Shown piece by piece: positions 1-7,932 of a stretch of DNA of 64,000 bases; within the stretch, counting starts at the first letter, position 1; every line of letters begins with the position of its first letter. Location of the stretch: positions 186,001 to 250,000 of the forward strand of contig NZ_BONO01000002.1 in the NCBI RefSeq assembly GCF_016862755.1, read 5' to 3'. The translations under genes were made by a program, and so were the position numbers. The stretch is from Cellulomonas pakistanensis. GTDB taxonomy: Bacteria; Actinomycetota; Actinomycetes; Actinomycetales; Cellulomonadaceae. The notes under the pieces were generated by a model. The model was not told where the DNA came from. It did not search any database and worked only from the letters and a program-made list of their open reading frames with translations.

Positions 1-509
1 GCCGCGCGGTACGTGAACCGCACCCGCTGCCGCGCCTGCACCGCGTCGAGCAGCGGCGGGAAGGCGTCGCCGCCCGCCCGGACCCGAGGCGCCAGCCCGG
101 CCGCCAGGTCGCTCGACCCCGCGCCCGCGCCGACCGCACGCAGCTTCGTCAGCGCGCGCGACGTGTCCGCCCGCACCGAGCGGTCCTGCCAGAACTCCGC
201 CGCCAGCGACAGCGCGCCGAGCTCGGCCGAGGTCAGCTCCAGCGGCGGCAGCGCGTAGGCGTCCTGGTCGATCCGGTACCCGATGTCGTCCCCGTGGCCG
301 GCGGACGTCACCGTCGCCACCGGGATGCCGAGGTCGCGCAGCGTGTCCTTGTCGCGCTCGAACATCCGCTCGAACGACTCGTCGGACGGCGCGTCGCCGT
401 AGCCCGCGACGGTGCGGCGGATCTGCTCCTTCGTCATCCGGCCCGGCGTGTGCACCAGGGCGATGACGAGGTTGAGCAGCCGCTCGGCGGGATGGATCTG
501 TTCGGGCAT
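1..509 (-). CDS. pafB: PafB/PafC-type WYL regulator, N-terminal part (partial)
   Basis: The gene runs off the left edge; 169 N-terminal residues are visible from ATG 509. A winged-helix segment (ERLLNLVIALVHTPGRMTKE) is followed by SFERMFERDKDTLRDLGIPV and then a YRIDQDAYALPPLELT stretch. This is the order seen in actinobacterial PafB/PafC, transcription activators of DNA-damage genes usually encoded near the Pup-proteasome ligase pafA. The MFERDK and DAYAL segments look closer to PafB than to PafC. The WYL ligand-sensing domain would lie outside the window. The gene is divergent from the DUF3866 gene, with a TANNNT box 8 nt before the ATG. The family is clear; the B-versus-C assignment is inference. 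Confidence 0.82.
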   Translation of the reverse strand, partial: MPEQIHPAERLLNLVIALVHTPGRMTKEQIRRTVAGYGDAPSDESFERMFERDKDTLRDLGIPVATVTSAGHGDDIGYRIDQDAYALPPLELTSAELGALSLAAEFWQDRSVRADTSRALTKLRAVGAGAGSSDLAAGLAPRVRAGGDAFPPLLDAVQARQRVRFTYRA

Positions 510-517
510 CGGGGACA

Positions 518-523
518 ACCGTA
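518..523 (-). promoter_or_regulatory. -10 box of the pafB-like gene, leaderless arrangement
   Basis: On the minus strand TACGGT ends 8 nt before ATG 509 and no Shine-Dalgarno sequence lies between them. Transcription would begin at or next to the start codon. No convincing -35 is seen. Confidence 0.5.
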
Positions 524-531
524 GTGGCCGG

Positions 532-537
532 TAGCGT
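532..537 (+). promoter_or_regulatory. -10 box of the DUF3866 gene, leaderless arrangement
   Basis: TAGCGT is followed by six bases and the GTG start at 544, with no room for a ribosome-binding site. With the opposite box at 518-523 it forms a compact divergent promoter only 34 bp long. Confidence 0.5.
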
Positions 538-543
538 GGTCCG

Positions 544-1857
544 GTGATCACATGGCGCTCGGGCACGGTGGAGCAGGTCGGACGGTCGTGGCCCGGGGCC
601 CAGGAGCTGACCGTCGTCGTCGCCGACGGCGTGTCCGGACCCGACCCCGTCACCGTGAGGGCGCTCGCGTACCCGGGGCTCGTCGGGGACCTCCGGGTCG
701 GCGACGAGGTGCTGCTCAACGTCTCCGCGCTCGCCCGGGGTCTCGGCACCGGCGGGTACGCCCTCGTCGTCGCGCCCGCGTCGCCCGACCGGCTGCCCGC
801 CGACCCGCCGGCTGGGCCCGGCCACCTGGTCAAGGCCCGGTACACCCCGCTGCAGACGATGGTCCTCGGTGTCGACGACCAGGAGTCGCCGCACCACGAC
901 GTCCTCCGGGACGCCGACGACCTCGCGGGCCTTCCCGTCGTCGTCGCCGACCTGCACTCGGCGCTGCCCGCCGTCGTCGCCGGGATCCGGTACGCCGACG
1001 CCCTGCTGTCCACCGCCGGCTCCGGCGTCCCCCCGCTGCGCGTCGCGTACGTGATGACCGACGGCGGCGCGCTGCCCGCCTGGTTCTCGATGGCGGTCGC
1101 CGGCCTGCGCGACGCCGGGTGGATCGAGGCGTGCCTCACCGCCGGGCAGGCGTTCGGCGGCGACCACGAGGCCGTCACCCTGCACACCGCCCTGCTCGCC
1201 GCGCGGCACGTCGTCGGGGCGGACGTCGTCGTCGTCGCCCAGGGGCCGGGCAACCTCGGCACCGGCACGCGGTGGGGGTTCTCCGGCGTCGCGGCCGGCG
1301 AGGCCGTCAACGCCGCGGCCGTGCTCGGCGGGCGGCCCGTCGCGTCGCTGCGGGTGTCGGGCGCCGACGCGCGCGAGCGGCACCTCGGCGTGTCGCACCA
1401 CTCGCTGACCGCGTTCGGGCGCGTGGCCCTCGCGCCGGCGGACGTCGTCGTGCCGGTGTTCGACCCGGCGCCCGTGCTCGTCGGGGGTGGCGTCGGTGGA
1501 CCCGCCGGCGGTGCTGTCGCGGCGTCCGGAGGGGCGGGCGGCGGCGCGCGCACCTCGTCCGCGGCGGCGACGGACGACCCGCAGCCCGGTCTGCAGGTGC
1601 CCGACCCCGAGGCGCACCTCGACGCGCACCTCGCCGCCGTCGGGCGGCGCGTGGCCCAGCAGGCCCGGTCGCTCGGCGAGCCCGCGGGCCGGCACCGGCT
1701 CGTCGAGGTGGCCGCCGGCGCCGAGCTCATGACGGCGCTCGGCGGGTCGCCCGTACGCCTGTCGACCATGGGCCGCGGGCTGGCGAAGGACCCGGCGGCG
1801 TTCCTCGCCGCGGCGGCCGCCGGCGTGCACGCGGCCCGGCTGGCGCGGGGGGCCTGA
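544..1857 (+). CDS. DUF3866 family protein
   Basis: The protein has 437 residues from GTG 544. The start ITWRSGTVEQVGRSWPGAQE, a GDEVLLNVSALARGLGTGGY segment and a central VVVVAQGPGNLGTGTRWGF stretch match the actinobacterial DUF3866 family as I know it. No catalytic motif is evident, and the family has no established function. No signal peptide or membrane segment is seen. A Gly/Ala-rich low-complexity stretch (residues about 315-345) interrupts the C-terminal half. The gene is commonly found beside pafB/pafC in actinobacteria, which hints at a link to the proteasome or DNA-damage locus but does not prove one. Confidence 0.8.
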   Translation: MITWRSGTVEQVGRSWPGAQELTVVVADGVSGPDPVTVRALAYPGLVGDLRVGDEVLLNVSALARGLGTGGYALVVAPASPDRLPADPPAGPGHLVKARYTPLQTMVLGVDDQESPHHDVLRDADDLAGLPVVVADLHSALPAVVAGIRYADALLSTAGSGVPPLRVAYVMTDGGALPAWFSMAVAGLRDAGWIEACLTAGQAFGGDHEAVTLHTALLAARHVVGADVVVVAQGPGNLGTGTRWGFSGVAAGEAVNAAAVLGGRPVASLRVSGADARERHLGVSHHSLTAFGRVALAPADVVVPVFDPAPVLVGGGVGGPAGGAVAASGGAGGGARTSSAAATDDPQPGLQVPDPEAHLDAHLAAVGRRVAQQARSLGEPAGRHRLVEVAAGAELMTALGGSPVRLSTMGRGLAKDPAAFLAAAAAGVHAARLARGA

Positions 1858-1859
1858 AG

Positions 1860-2085
1860 CGGCTCGCGCGCGGCGGCCTGACCGGCCCGCGCGCGGCGAC
1901 CTGAGGCGGCTCGCGTGCGGCGCTTGGGGCGGCTCGCGCGCGGCGGCCTGACCGGTCCGCGCGCGGCGACCTGAGGCGGCTCGCGCACGGCGGCCTGACA
2001 GGTCCGCGCGCGGCGACCTGAGGCGGCTCGCGTGCGGCGCCCGGAGCGGCTCGCGCGCGGCAGCCTGACCGGTCCGCGCGGGGCG
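1860..2085. repeat. Degenerate tandem repeat, 47-nt and 23-nt units, filling the gap after DUF3866
   Basis: The units begin with CGGCTCGCG and start at 1860 (47 nt), 1907 (23 nt), 1930 (47 nt), 1977 (47 nt), 2024 (23 nt) and 2047 (39 nt, partial). The 47-nt units are over 90 percent alike. The array starts two bases after the DUF3866 stop. The rest of the 463-base gap (2086-2320) is GC-rich, with short GGGCCCGTGC-type direct repeats and the HNH-gene promoter. No gene is seen in it. Confidence 0.85.
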
Positions 2086-2308
2086 TCGTGCCCGTGCCCG
2101 GTCGGTTCGGGCCCGTGCGGTCCTTCGTGAGCGTGCCCGGTCACCAGGGGCCGGTGCGAGCCGGGCCCACGGACCCGCGCGGGCCTTGCTGAGCCGGACC
2201 AAGCGCGGAGACCGTGCTCGAGCGGGCATCGAGTCCTCCACAGCACCGGCCACGGTGCTCGTCCCCAGGCTTGTGACGCGAGGCGCATGGCGTGTCGGAG
2301 GTCATCCG

Positions 2309-2314
2309 TAGGTT
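2309..2314 (+). promoter_or_regulatory. -10 box of the DUF222/HNH gene, leaderless arrangement
   Basis: TAGGTT is followed by GGTGCC and the ATG at 2321. The six-base spacing matches the other leaderless-type starts in this window. Confidence 0.45.
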
Positions 2315-2320
2315 GGTGCC

Positions 2321-4471
2321 ATGCCCGATGACCAGTGCACCTCCGCTCCCCCGCCGCTCGCCGGCGCGGTGCTGCCGTGCGGCTGCGGGTGCACGTGCGG
2401 GGGCGGGGGCGGCGGTGGCCTGCCCACGCAGCCGGACCCGGACGCACCCGTCGTCGCCGGCGCTGACGCAGTCGTGGACCCGGGCACGGAGGACGCGGTC
2501 CGACAGAGTCCGGGCGAGTCCGTCGCTCCGGGCCGCGAGGCCGACTCGCCAGAGGCGCGCGCCGCGGTCGTCACCGAGTATCTCGACCCGTCCCAGCCCG
2601 ACACGTTCCGTCTCCCGACCGCGCTGGACGAGACCCCGACCGGCCTGCCGCTCGTGCGGCTGCTGAGCGCGCTGGACCTGCGCGCGCTGTCGTCGTTCGA
2701 CCTGGTCGAGGTCGCCGCTGCCTACGTCCGCATGGCCGGGTGGGTGCACGCTGGGCTGGCCGCGGCAGCTGCCGCGCTGCACCGCACCCCCGACATGCCC
2801 CACCCGCGCCTGACCGACCACCAGAACCGCGTCGAGCAGCTCGCCATGCCGCTGCGCGCCACCGCGACCGCGCTGTCCATGCGGCTGAACCGCTCCCCTC
2901 AGGAGATGCTCGCCCTGGTCCGCGAGGGCCTCGCCTACGACCACCACCTCCACGCCACCGGTCAGGCCCTGGCCGACGGCCGCATCGCGGTGTCGGCGGC
3001 CCGCGCCGTCGCCGCCCGGCTCGGTGATCAGCCGTGGCAGGTGGCCCAGGCCGTCGAGGACCGCGTACTGCCCCGCGCCGCGGAACGCAGCACCGGCCAG
3101 GTCAAGCGCGACCTCGCCCGCACCCTGCTCGAGGTCGACCCGGAGCACGCCGCCGAGCGGCACTCCGCGGCCCAGGCCTCCCGGATGGTCACCCACCCCC
3201 GCGCCCTCCCCGACCAGATGGCCGAGATGCGGGTGGTCCTCCCCGCACCCCAGGCCGTGGCGATCGACACCGTGCTCGACTCGTGCGCCCGCACCGCACG
3301 CTCCGCCGGCGACCCGCGCACCCTGGACCAGCTGCGGGCCGACGGGCTCGCCGACCTGTTCCTCGCGGCCCCGACGGGCACCGCCGCGGGCGACACCGTG
3401 GTCGACCCGACGGCCGGCGGCCCGCTGCTCACCGACCGTGGGGCCCTCGACCCGGCCGGGTCCTGCGCGCCCCTGACCGACGACGGCGGGCGAGCCACCG
3501 CTCCGGCGAGCATCATCGTGGCGGACGGCAGCGGTCCAGCGGACGGGACCGGCACTGGCACGGCGGACTACACCGGCACGCTGGACGGCGCCGCCACGGC
3601 CTGCGACACCCGCGCGGCGGACGGAACAGGGACGGCGGACGGCACCGGCACGGCGGACCGAACAGGGACGGCGGACGGCACAAGCACGGCAGACGGCACC
3701 GGCACGGCGGACCGAACAGGGACGGCGAACGGCACCGCCATGGCAGAAGGCACCGGCACCGGCACGACGGACAGCACCGCCGCGGCCAGCGCCCGGCGAC
3801 GCACCACGACCGGACCGCGCGACCCGCGCACCCACGTCCTGGTCACGGTCCCGCTGTCGACGCTGCTCGGGCAGGACGAGCGGCCCGCCGACCTCGCGGG
3901 GTACGGCCCGGTGGACGCCACCACAGCGCGCGCCCTGGCTCTGGGTGGCACGTGGCAGCGTCTCGTCACCGACGACCTCAGCGGCACCGTCCTGGACGTC
4001 GGCCGGACGACCTACCGCCCGCCGGCCGCTCTCGCCGACCACGTCCGGCACCGCGACTCCACCTGCGTCGCGCCGGGCTGCTCCGTGCCCGCGGCCCGCT
4101 GCGACCTCGACCACACCGAGGCGTGGCACCCCGAACCGGCCACCCGCGACGGCGACGACCCCGACCCGCCGGGCACCACCAGCCACGACAACCTCGAGCC
4201 GCTGTGCCGACGCCACCACCTCGCCAAGCACCAGCTCGGCCTCACCCTGCGTCAGCGGGAACCCGGCGTGTTCGACTGGACCGACTCGACCGGCCACGCC
4301 TACCGCACCCGACCGGGCGTCGACGCGCCGACCGAGCACCTGACCGCACCGAGGCGCGTACGGCGCGACCGCCGCTCGGCGCCCGCGGGCACGACGGGGC
4401 CCGCGCCCGGAGCGGCACAGCCTCCTTCCCGTCCGGCCGACGAGGACGACAGCGACCGGCCGCCGTTCTGA
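2321..4471 (+). CDS. DUF222 / 13E12-type HNH endonuclease-domain protein
   Basis: The protein has 716 residues. Residues about 100-350 form the helical DUF222 region found in the actinobacterial 13E12 repeat family. The C-terminus carries an HNH nuclease module: HRDSTCVAPGCSVPAARCDL, then DHTEAWHP, then NLEPLCRRHHLAKH, with paired cysteines and the His-Asn-His residues intact. Residues about 405-490 are a repetitive Asp-Gly-Thr linker encoded by imperfect DNA repeats at 3541-3780. These proteins occur in many copies in actinobacteria; nuclease activity is expected from the motif, and the biological role is unknown. The stop lies 3 nt from the stop of the convergent gene at 4475, with no obvious terminator. 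Confidence 0.88.
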   Translation: MPDDQCTSAPPPLAGAVLPCGCGCTCGGGGGGGLPTQPDPDAPVVAGADAVVDPGTEDAVRQSPGESVAPGREADSPEARAAVVTEYLDPSQPDTFRLPTALDETPTGLPLVRLLSALDLRALSSFDLVEVAAAYVRMAGWVHAGLAAAAAALHRTPDMPHPRLTDHQNRVEQLAMPLRATATALSMRLNRSPQEMLALVREGLAYDHHLHATGQALADGRIAVSAARAVAARLGDQPWQVAQAVEDRVLPRAAERSTGQVKRDLARTLLEVDPEHAAERHSAAQASRMVTHPRALPDQMAEMRVVLPAPQAVAIDTVLDSCARTARSAGDPRTLDQLRADGLADLFLAAPTGTAAGDTVVDPTAGGPLLTDRGALDPAGSCAPLTDDGGRATAPASIIVADGSGPADGTGTGTADYTGTLDGAATACDTRAADGTGTADGTGTADRTGTADGTSTADGTGTADRTGTANGTAMAEGTGTGTTDSTAAASARRRTTTGPRDPRTHVLVTVPLSTLLGQDERPADLAGYGPVDATTARALALGGTWQRLVTDDLSGTVLDVGRTTYRPPAALADHVRHRDSTCVAPGCSVPAARCDLDHTEAWHPEPATRDGDDPDPPGTTSHDNLEPLCRRHHLAKHQLGLTLRQREPGVFDWTDSTGHAYRTRPGVDAPTEHLTAPRRVRRDRRSAPAGTTGPAPGAAQPPSRPADEDDSDRPPF
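3541..3780 (+). repeat. Coding minisatellite in the DUF222/HNH gene
   Basis: Imperfect short repeats encode a run of Asp/Gly/Thr/Ala residues. A segment beginning CGGACCGAACAGGGACGGCG recurs three times with variation. The repeat sits between DUF222 and HNH and probably codes a flexible linker. Confidence 0.75.
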
Positions 4472-4474
4472 GGG

Positions 4475-4894
4475 TCAGACCGAGTCGGTGAACGAGACCG
4501 GCTTCCCCGCAGCCCGGGCGTACGCGATCTCCTGGCGGGTGGACTCGCCGACGTACCCGTCCGGGTTGACCACGAGCACGCGGTCGGCCAGGTCGATCTT
4601 CCGCAGGTGGAGGGTGCCAAGTGCGGTTCTCTGGTCGTCGGTCAGCGGACCGTCCACCTCGCTGGGTGCGACCACGACGGCACCGGCGAGTGTCAGCTCT
4701 CGGTTCGCCGCACGCAGCTCGACGGTGAACCGGGTGGAGCCGCAGAGGCACACGATCTCGGGTCGGACGGGCACGGCACCCGCACCTGCAGACGCCCCGG
4801 CACCCGCACCCGCGGACGCCCCGGCACCCGCACCTGCAGACGGCACGGCACCCGCACCCGCGGACGGCACGGCACCCGCACCCGCGGACGCCAC
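4475..4894 (-). CDS. Nucleoside 2-deoxyribosyltransferase-like small protein with repeat-encoded N-terminus
   Basis: The folded part (about 98 residues) begins near VRPEIVCLCGSTRFTVELRA and contains ANRELTLAG, LHLRKIDLADRVLVVNPDGY and GESTRQEIAYARAAGKPVSF. These are the conserved blocks of a CGSTRF protein family distantly related to nucleoside 2-deoxyribosyltransferases (Rossmann-like, DUF4406-like). Substrate and reaction are unknown. The preceding 40 residues (AGAGA/VPSAGAGA) come entirely from a 24-nt tandem array at 4775-4894. GTG 4894 lies three bases after the stop of the upstream PH-domain gene. GTG 4774, at the end of the array, is an equally reasonable start and would give the compact domain alone. 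Confidence 0.65.
   Translation of the reverse strand: MASAGAGAVPSAGAGAVPSAGAGAGASAGAGAGASAGAGAVPVRPEIVCLCGSTRFTVELRAANRELTLAGAVVVAPSEVDGPLTDDQRTALGTLHLRKIDLADRVLVVNPDGYVGESTRQEIAYARAAGKPVSFTDSV
4775..4894 (-). repeat. 24-nt minisatellite, exactly five units, at a start-codon region
   Basis: Five 24-nt units occupy 4775-4798, 4799-4822, 4823-4846, 4847-4870 and 4871-4894. On the plus strand each begins GGCACCCGCACC. The three units nearest the 5' end of the gene each contribute an in-frame GTG on the minus strand, so copy number changes the N-terminus without breaking the frame. Confidence 0.9.
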
Positions 4895-4897
4895 GAC

Positions 4898-5503
4898 TCA
4901 GTCGTCCCGTCCGGTGCGCTGCCGCACGGCGACGAGGGTCGACAGCCGCTTGGCCTCGCGCCGGGCGCGCTCGCCGTCGGAGCGCTGGACGCCCATGACC
5001 GCGAGGGTGTCGCCGTCGTCGAGGTCGAGCTGCACCCACGGCCGGCCCTCGCCGAACCGCACCCAGACGATCTCGCCCCACGCGACGGTGCGGGTGGTGG
5101 CGAGGTTCCGCACGCGCAGCCCCTCGGCGGTGGGCGTGGCGGACACGGTGGCCTGGCGCCAGAGGAACCAGACGATGGCGGCCCCGACCAGGGCGATGCC
5201 CGCGAGGTCGGCCGTGGACCAGCCCTCGACGCCGGTACCGGACAGCAGCGCGATGAGCAGGACGGTCGCGGCGGCGACGACGACGGCCATCGTCCCGGTC
5301 ACCAGCCGCGCCGCCCGCGGGCGGAAGACGTCGTCCAGCACGGGCCGGCGCCCGCCGTCGCCAGGCCGGCCGCCGTCGCCCGATCGACCACCGTCACCAG
5401 GCGCACCGCCGTCGTGGCCTCGCCGCCCGCGGTCACCCGCGCCGCCCGAACCCGCGCCGCCCGAACCCGCGCCGCCCGTGCCCGCGCCCGGCTCCCCCGC
5501 CAT
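4898..5503 (-). CDS. PH-domain-containing membrane protein
   Basis: The protein has 201 residues. The first 50 or so are Gly/Asp/Arg-rich low complexity. Two membrane helices follow (LVTGTMAVVVAAATVLLIAL and ADLAGIALVGAAIVWFLWRQ), then a bacterial PH-type domain with the VRNLATTRTVAWGEIVWVRF and VQLDLDDGDTLAVMGVQRSD strands. Such PH-domain proteins commonly follow hisG in actinobacteria, and this one starts 17 nt after hisG ends, so it is probably the third gene of a hisE-hisG operon. Its function is not known; the cytosolic PH domain may bind a protein or lipid partner. Confidence 0.82.
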   Translation of the reverse strand: MAGEPGAGTGGAGSGGAGSGGAGDRGRRGHDGGAPGDGGRSGDGGRPGDGGRRPVLDDVFRPRAARLVTGTMAVVVAAATVLLIALLSGTGVEGWSTADLAGIALVGAAIVWFLWRQATVSATPTAEGLRVRNLATTRTVAWGEIVWVRFGEGRPWVQLDLDDGDTLAVMGVQRSDGERARREAKRLSTLVAVRQRTGRDD

Positions 5504-5520
5504 CGCCCGACCGCCCGACG

Positions 5521-6369
5521 TCAGAGCCGGCAGGCGTGGATCGACGTGACGAGGATCGCCCGCGCGCCGACCTCGTACAGCGCGTCCATGACGCGGTTGG
5601 TCTCGGACCGGCGCACCATCGCCCGCACGGCCGCCCAGTCGCGGTTGTGCAGGGGCGAGACGGTCGGCGACTCGAGGCCGGGCGTGATGGCGACAGCCTG
5701 CTCGACGAACTCGGTCGGCACGTCGTAGTCCATGAGGACGTACTCGCGCGCGGTCAGGACGCCCTGCAGCCGGCGGGTCAGCACGTCGAGCCCGGCGGGC
5801 TCCTCGACGCCTGCGCGGCGGACGAGCACGGCCTCGGACTTGAGGATCGGCTCGCCGAACACGTCGAGGCCGGCGGCGCGCAGGGTGGTGCCGGTCTCGA
5901 CGACGTCGGCGATCACGTCGGCGACGCCGAGCCGGATGGCGGTCTCGACGGCGCCGTCCAGGCGGACGACCTCGGACGGCACGACGCCCTGCTCGCGCAG
6001 GTACGCCGCGACGAGGACGGGGTACGAGGTGGCGACGCGCCGGCCGGCGACCTCGCGCACGTCGTTCATCTGGCCGGCCTGGGTGGCGAACCGGAAGGTC
6101 GACCGGGCGAAGCCGAGCCGGAGGTGCTCGGTCGCGGGCGACTCGGAGTCGAGCAGCAGGTCGCGACCGGTGATGCCGACGTCGACGGTGCCGGTGCCGA
6201 CGTACACGGCGATGTCGCGGGGGCGCAGGAAGAAGAACTCGACGCCGTTGTCTGCGTCGGGCAGGACGAGCTCGCGGGAGTCGCGGCGCTGGCGGTAGCC
6301 CGCCTCGCGCAGCATCTCGGCGGCGGGCTCGGCGAGCGAGCCCTTGTTCGGGACGGCGATCCTCAGCAC
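5521..6369 (-). CDS. hisG: ATP phosphoribosyltransferase (long form)
   Basis: The protein has 282 residues from GTG 6369, preceded by a good GAGGA site. It catalyses the first step of histidine synthesis, joining ATP and PRPP. The start LRIAVPNKGSLAEPAAEML, the DIAVYVGTGTVDVGITGRDL segment and the C-terminal ACT-like regulatory region give the self-sufficient long form that is feedback-inhibited by histidine and needs no HisZ. It lies 74 nt downstream of hisE, the normal actinobacterial pairing. Confidence 0.97.
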   Translation of the reverse strand: MLRIAVPNKGSLAEPAAEMLREAGYRQRRDSRELVLPDADNGVEFFFLRPRDIAVYVGTGTVDVGITGRDLLLDSESPATEHLRLGFARSTFRFATQAGQMNDVREVAGRRVATSYPVLVAAYLREQGVVPSEVVRLDGAVETAIRLGVADVIADVVETGTTLRAAGLDVFGEPILKSEAVLVRRAGVEEPAGLDVLTRRLQGVLTAREYVLMDYDVPTEFVEQAVAITPGLESPTVSPLHNRDWAAVRAMVRRSETNRVMDALYEVGARAILVTSIHACRL

Positions 6370-6443
6370 GGTGGTTCCTCGGGTGTCAGTGCGCGTGAAC
6401 GGGGGCGGGCCGGGCGGGCGCGGCGCGGCGGGTACGGCGCCGG

Positions 6444-6707
6444 TCAGAGGTGGGCGTACACGTCGTCGAGCGTGAGGCCCTTGGCGACCATGAGCACCTG
6501 CAGGTGGTAGAGGAGCTGGGAGATCTCCTCGGCGGTGCGGGCGTCGCCCTCGTGCTCGGCGGCCATCCAGACCTCGGCGGCCTCCTCGACGATCTTCTTG
6601 CCGATCGCATGGACGCCGGCGTCCAGCTCCTTGACGGTGCCCGAGCCGGCGGGCCGGGTGGCCGCCTTCTCGGTGAGCTCAGCGAACAGCGCGTCGAACG
6701 TCTTCAC
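6444..6707 (-). CDS. hisE: Phosphoribosyl-ATP pyrophosphatase
   Basis: The protein has 87 residues from GTG 6707. It hydrolyses PR-ATP to PR-AMP, the second step of histidine synthesis. It shows the MazG-like helical layout [12 protein letters not shown], then [18 protein letters not shown] with the metal-binding acidic residues, then [19 protein letters not shown]. HisI is not fused and must lie elsewhere. A TACGCT box 7 nt upstream suggests its own leaderless promoter, so the his genes need not depend on the upstream rib operon. Confidence 0.95.
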   Translation of the reverse strand: MKTFDALFAELTEKAATRPAGSGTVKELDAGVHAIGKKIVEEAAEVWMAAEHEGDARTAEEISQLLYHLQVLMVAKGLTLDDVYAHL

Positions 6708-6714
6708 GCCCGCC

Positions 6715-6720
6715 AGCGTA
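6715..6720 (-). promoter_or_regulatory. -10 box of hisE, leaderless arrangement
   Basis: TACGCT on the minus strand ends 7 nt before GTG 6707. It lies in the 59-nt gap between ribM and hisE and would start transcription at the hisE start codon. Confidence 0.5.
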
Positions 6721-6766
6721 ATCGGTCCCGGGCCCTCCCCCTGCCCGCCGACCGGGCCGCGGACGC

Positions 6767-7465
6767 TCAGCCCTCGACCCCGGCGGCTGCGGTGACCTGC
6801 TGCGGCGCGGACTCGCTGCGGGCCCGCCACCAGACGACGAAGCCCCAGACGACGACGCCCGCGTACACGAGGTACAGGAACGCCGACGGGTAGTAGCCGG
6901 CGCTGAGCAGCAGCGGCACGCCGACCGCGTCGACCGCGATCCAGATGAGCCAGAACTCGATCCAGCCCCGCGCCATGCCGTAGGTGGCCAGCAGGGAGCC
7001 CACGAAGATCCACGCGTCCGCCCACGGCCCCCAGGACCCGAGGGCGCGGAACACCAGGGCGCACGCCACGGTGCCGACGACGCCGACGACCGTGAGCTGG
7101 ATCCACCCGGACCGCCCGGCCCACCGCGGGACGACGGCCGGCGCGTCCGGCTCGCCGTGCTCCCGCGCGACCCGCCGGGCCTGCGACCAGCGCACCCAGC
7201 CGTAGACCGCGACGGCGACGAAGAACACCTGCCGCCCGGCCTGGCCGTACAGGTCGCGTGCCTGCGGGGTGTCGAACACGCCGCCGAGGAACACGGTGAA
7301 CAGCAGGACGTTGCCGACGATGCCGACGGGCCACGCCCACACCTTCCGGCGCAGGCCGCCGAGCGCGGAGGCGAGGCCGAACAGGTTGCCGATCACCTCG
7401 CGCCACAGGACGGGGTGCCCGGCGACGACGAGCTGGGCGTCGAACAGCCAGCCGATGAGGTTCAC
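6767..7465 (-). CDS. ribM: RibM/PnuX riboflavin transporter (PnuC family)
   Basis: The protein has 232 residues and about seven membrane helices. Conserved stretches are [40 protein letters not shown] and [20 protein letters not shown]. It belongs to the PnuC family, most of which carry nicotinamide riboside. It is last in an FMN-riboswitch-controlled riboflavin operon and closely resembles Corynebacterium RibM/PnuX as I remember it, so riboflavin is the more likely substrate, moved by facilitated diffusion. The GTG start overlaps the ribH stop by 4 nt, implying translational coupling. Confidence 0.88.
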   Translation of the reverse strand: MNLIGWLFDAQLVVAGHPVLWREVIGNLFGLASALGGLRRKVWAWPVGIVGNVLLFTVFLGGVFDTPQARDLYGQAGRQVFFVAVAVYGWVRWSQARRVAREHGEPDAPAVVPRWAGRSGWIQLTVVGVVGTVACALVFRALGSWGPWADAWIFVGSLLATYGMARGWIEFWLIWIAVDAVGVPLLLSAGYYPSAFLYLVYAGVVVWGFVVWWRARSESAPQQVTAAAGVEG

Positions 7466-7932
7466 AGGTCGCGCAGCGCGACGACGGTCGCCACGGCCGC
7501 CTCGGCCGCCTCCGCGCCCTTGTCCTCGTGCGAGCCCTCGAGCCCGGCGCGGTCGAGCGCCTGGGCCTCGTCGTCGCAGGTGAGGACGCCGAACCCGACC
7601 GGGACGCCGGTCTGCACGGCGACGTCGGTCAGGCCCAGGGTCGCCGCCTGGCACACGTAGTCGAAGTGCGGGGTGCCGCCGCGGATGACGACCCCGAGCG
7701 CGACGACCGCGTCGTACTCGCCGGACCGGGCGAGCCGGCCGGCGGCGACCGGGAGCTCGAACGTGCCGGGCACGCGCACCTCCCGGACGTCGGTGACGCC
7801 GGCCGCGGAGAGCGCGCGTCGCGAGCCCGCGAGCAGGCCGTCCATGACGGTGGTGTGCCAGCTGGCCGCGACGACGGCGACCCGCAGGCCGCTGCCGTCG
7901 ATCGTGAGGGTGGGAGCGCCCTTGCCGCTCAT
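7462..7932 (-). CDS. ribH: 6,7-dimethyl-8-ribityllumazine synthase
   Basis: The protein has 156 residues. It condenses the ribBA and ribD products to lumazine, the penultimate step of riboflavin synthesis, normally as a pentamer or icosahedral shell. Visible motifs are [35 protein letters not shown] and the catalytic-His segment [17 protein letters not shown]. It overlaps ribBA by 4 nt upstream (ATGA) and ribM by 4 nt downstream (GTGA). Confidence 0.97.
   Translation of the reverse strand: MSGKGAPTLTIDGSGLRVAVVAASWHTTVMDGLLAGSRRALSAAGVTDVREVRVPGTFELPVAAGRLARSGEYDAVVALGVVIRGGTPHFDYVCQAATLGLTDVAVQTGVPVGFGVLTCDDEAQALDRAGLEGSHEDKGAEAAEAAVATVVALRDL

Noticed and set aside
1860-2085. Possible CRISPR array
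   Set aside because: Units are contiguous without unique spacers, unit length alternates between 47 and 23 nt, and no cas gene is near.
2141-4339. A 732-codon minus-strand frame opposite the DUF222/HNH gene
   Set aside because: The HNH and DUF222 motifs are on the plus strand; the minus frame has no recognisable domain.
6767-7465. Annotation as a nicotinamide riboside transporter PnuC
   Set aside because: The FMN riboswitch context and the close resemblance to RibM/PnuX favour riboflavin; the NR role is kept only as a lesser possibility.
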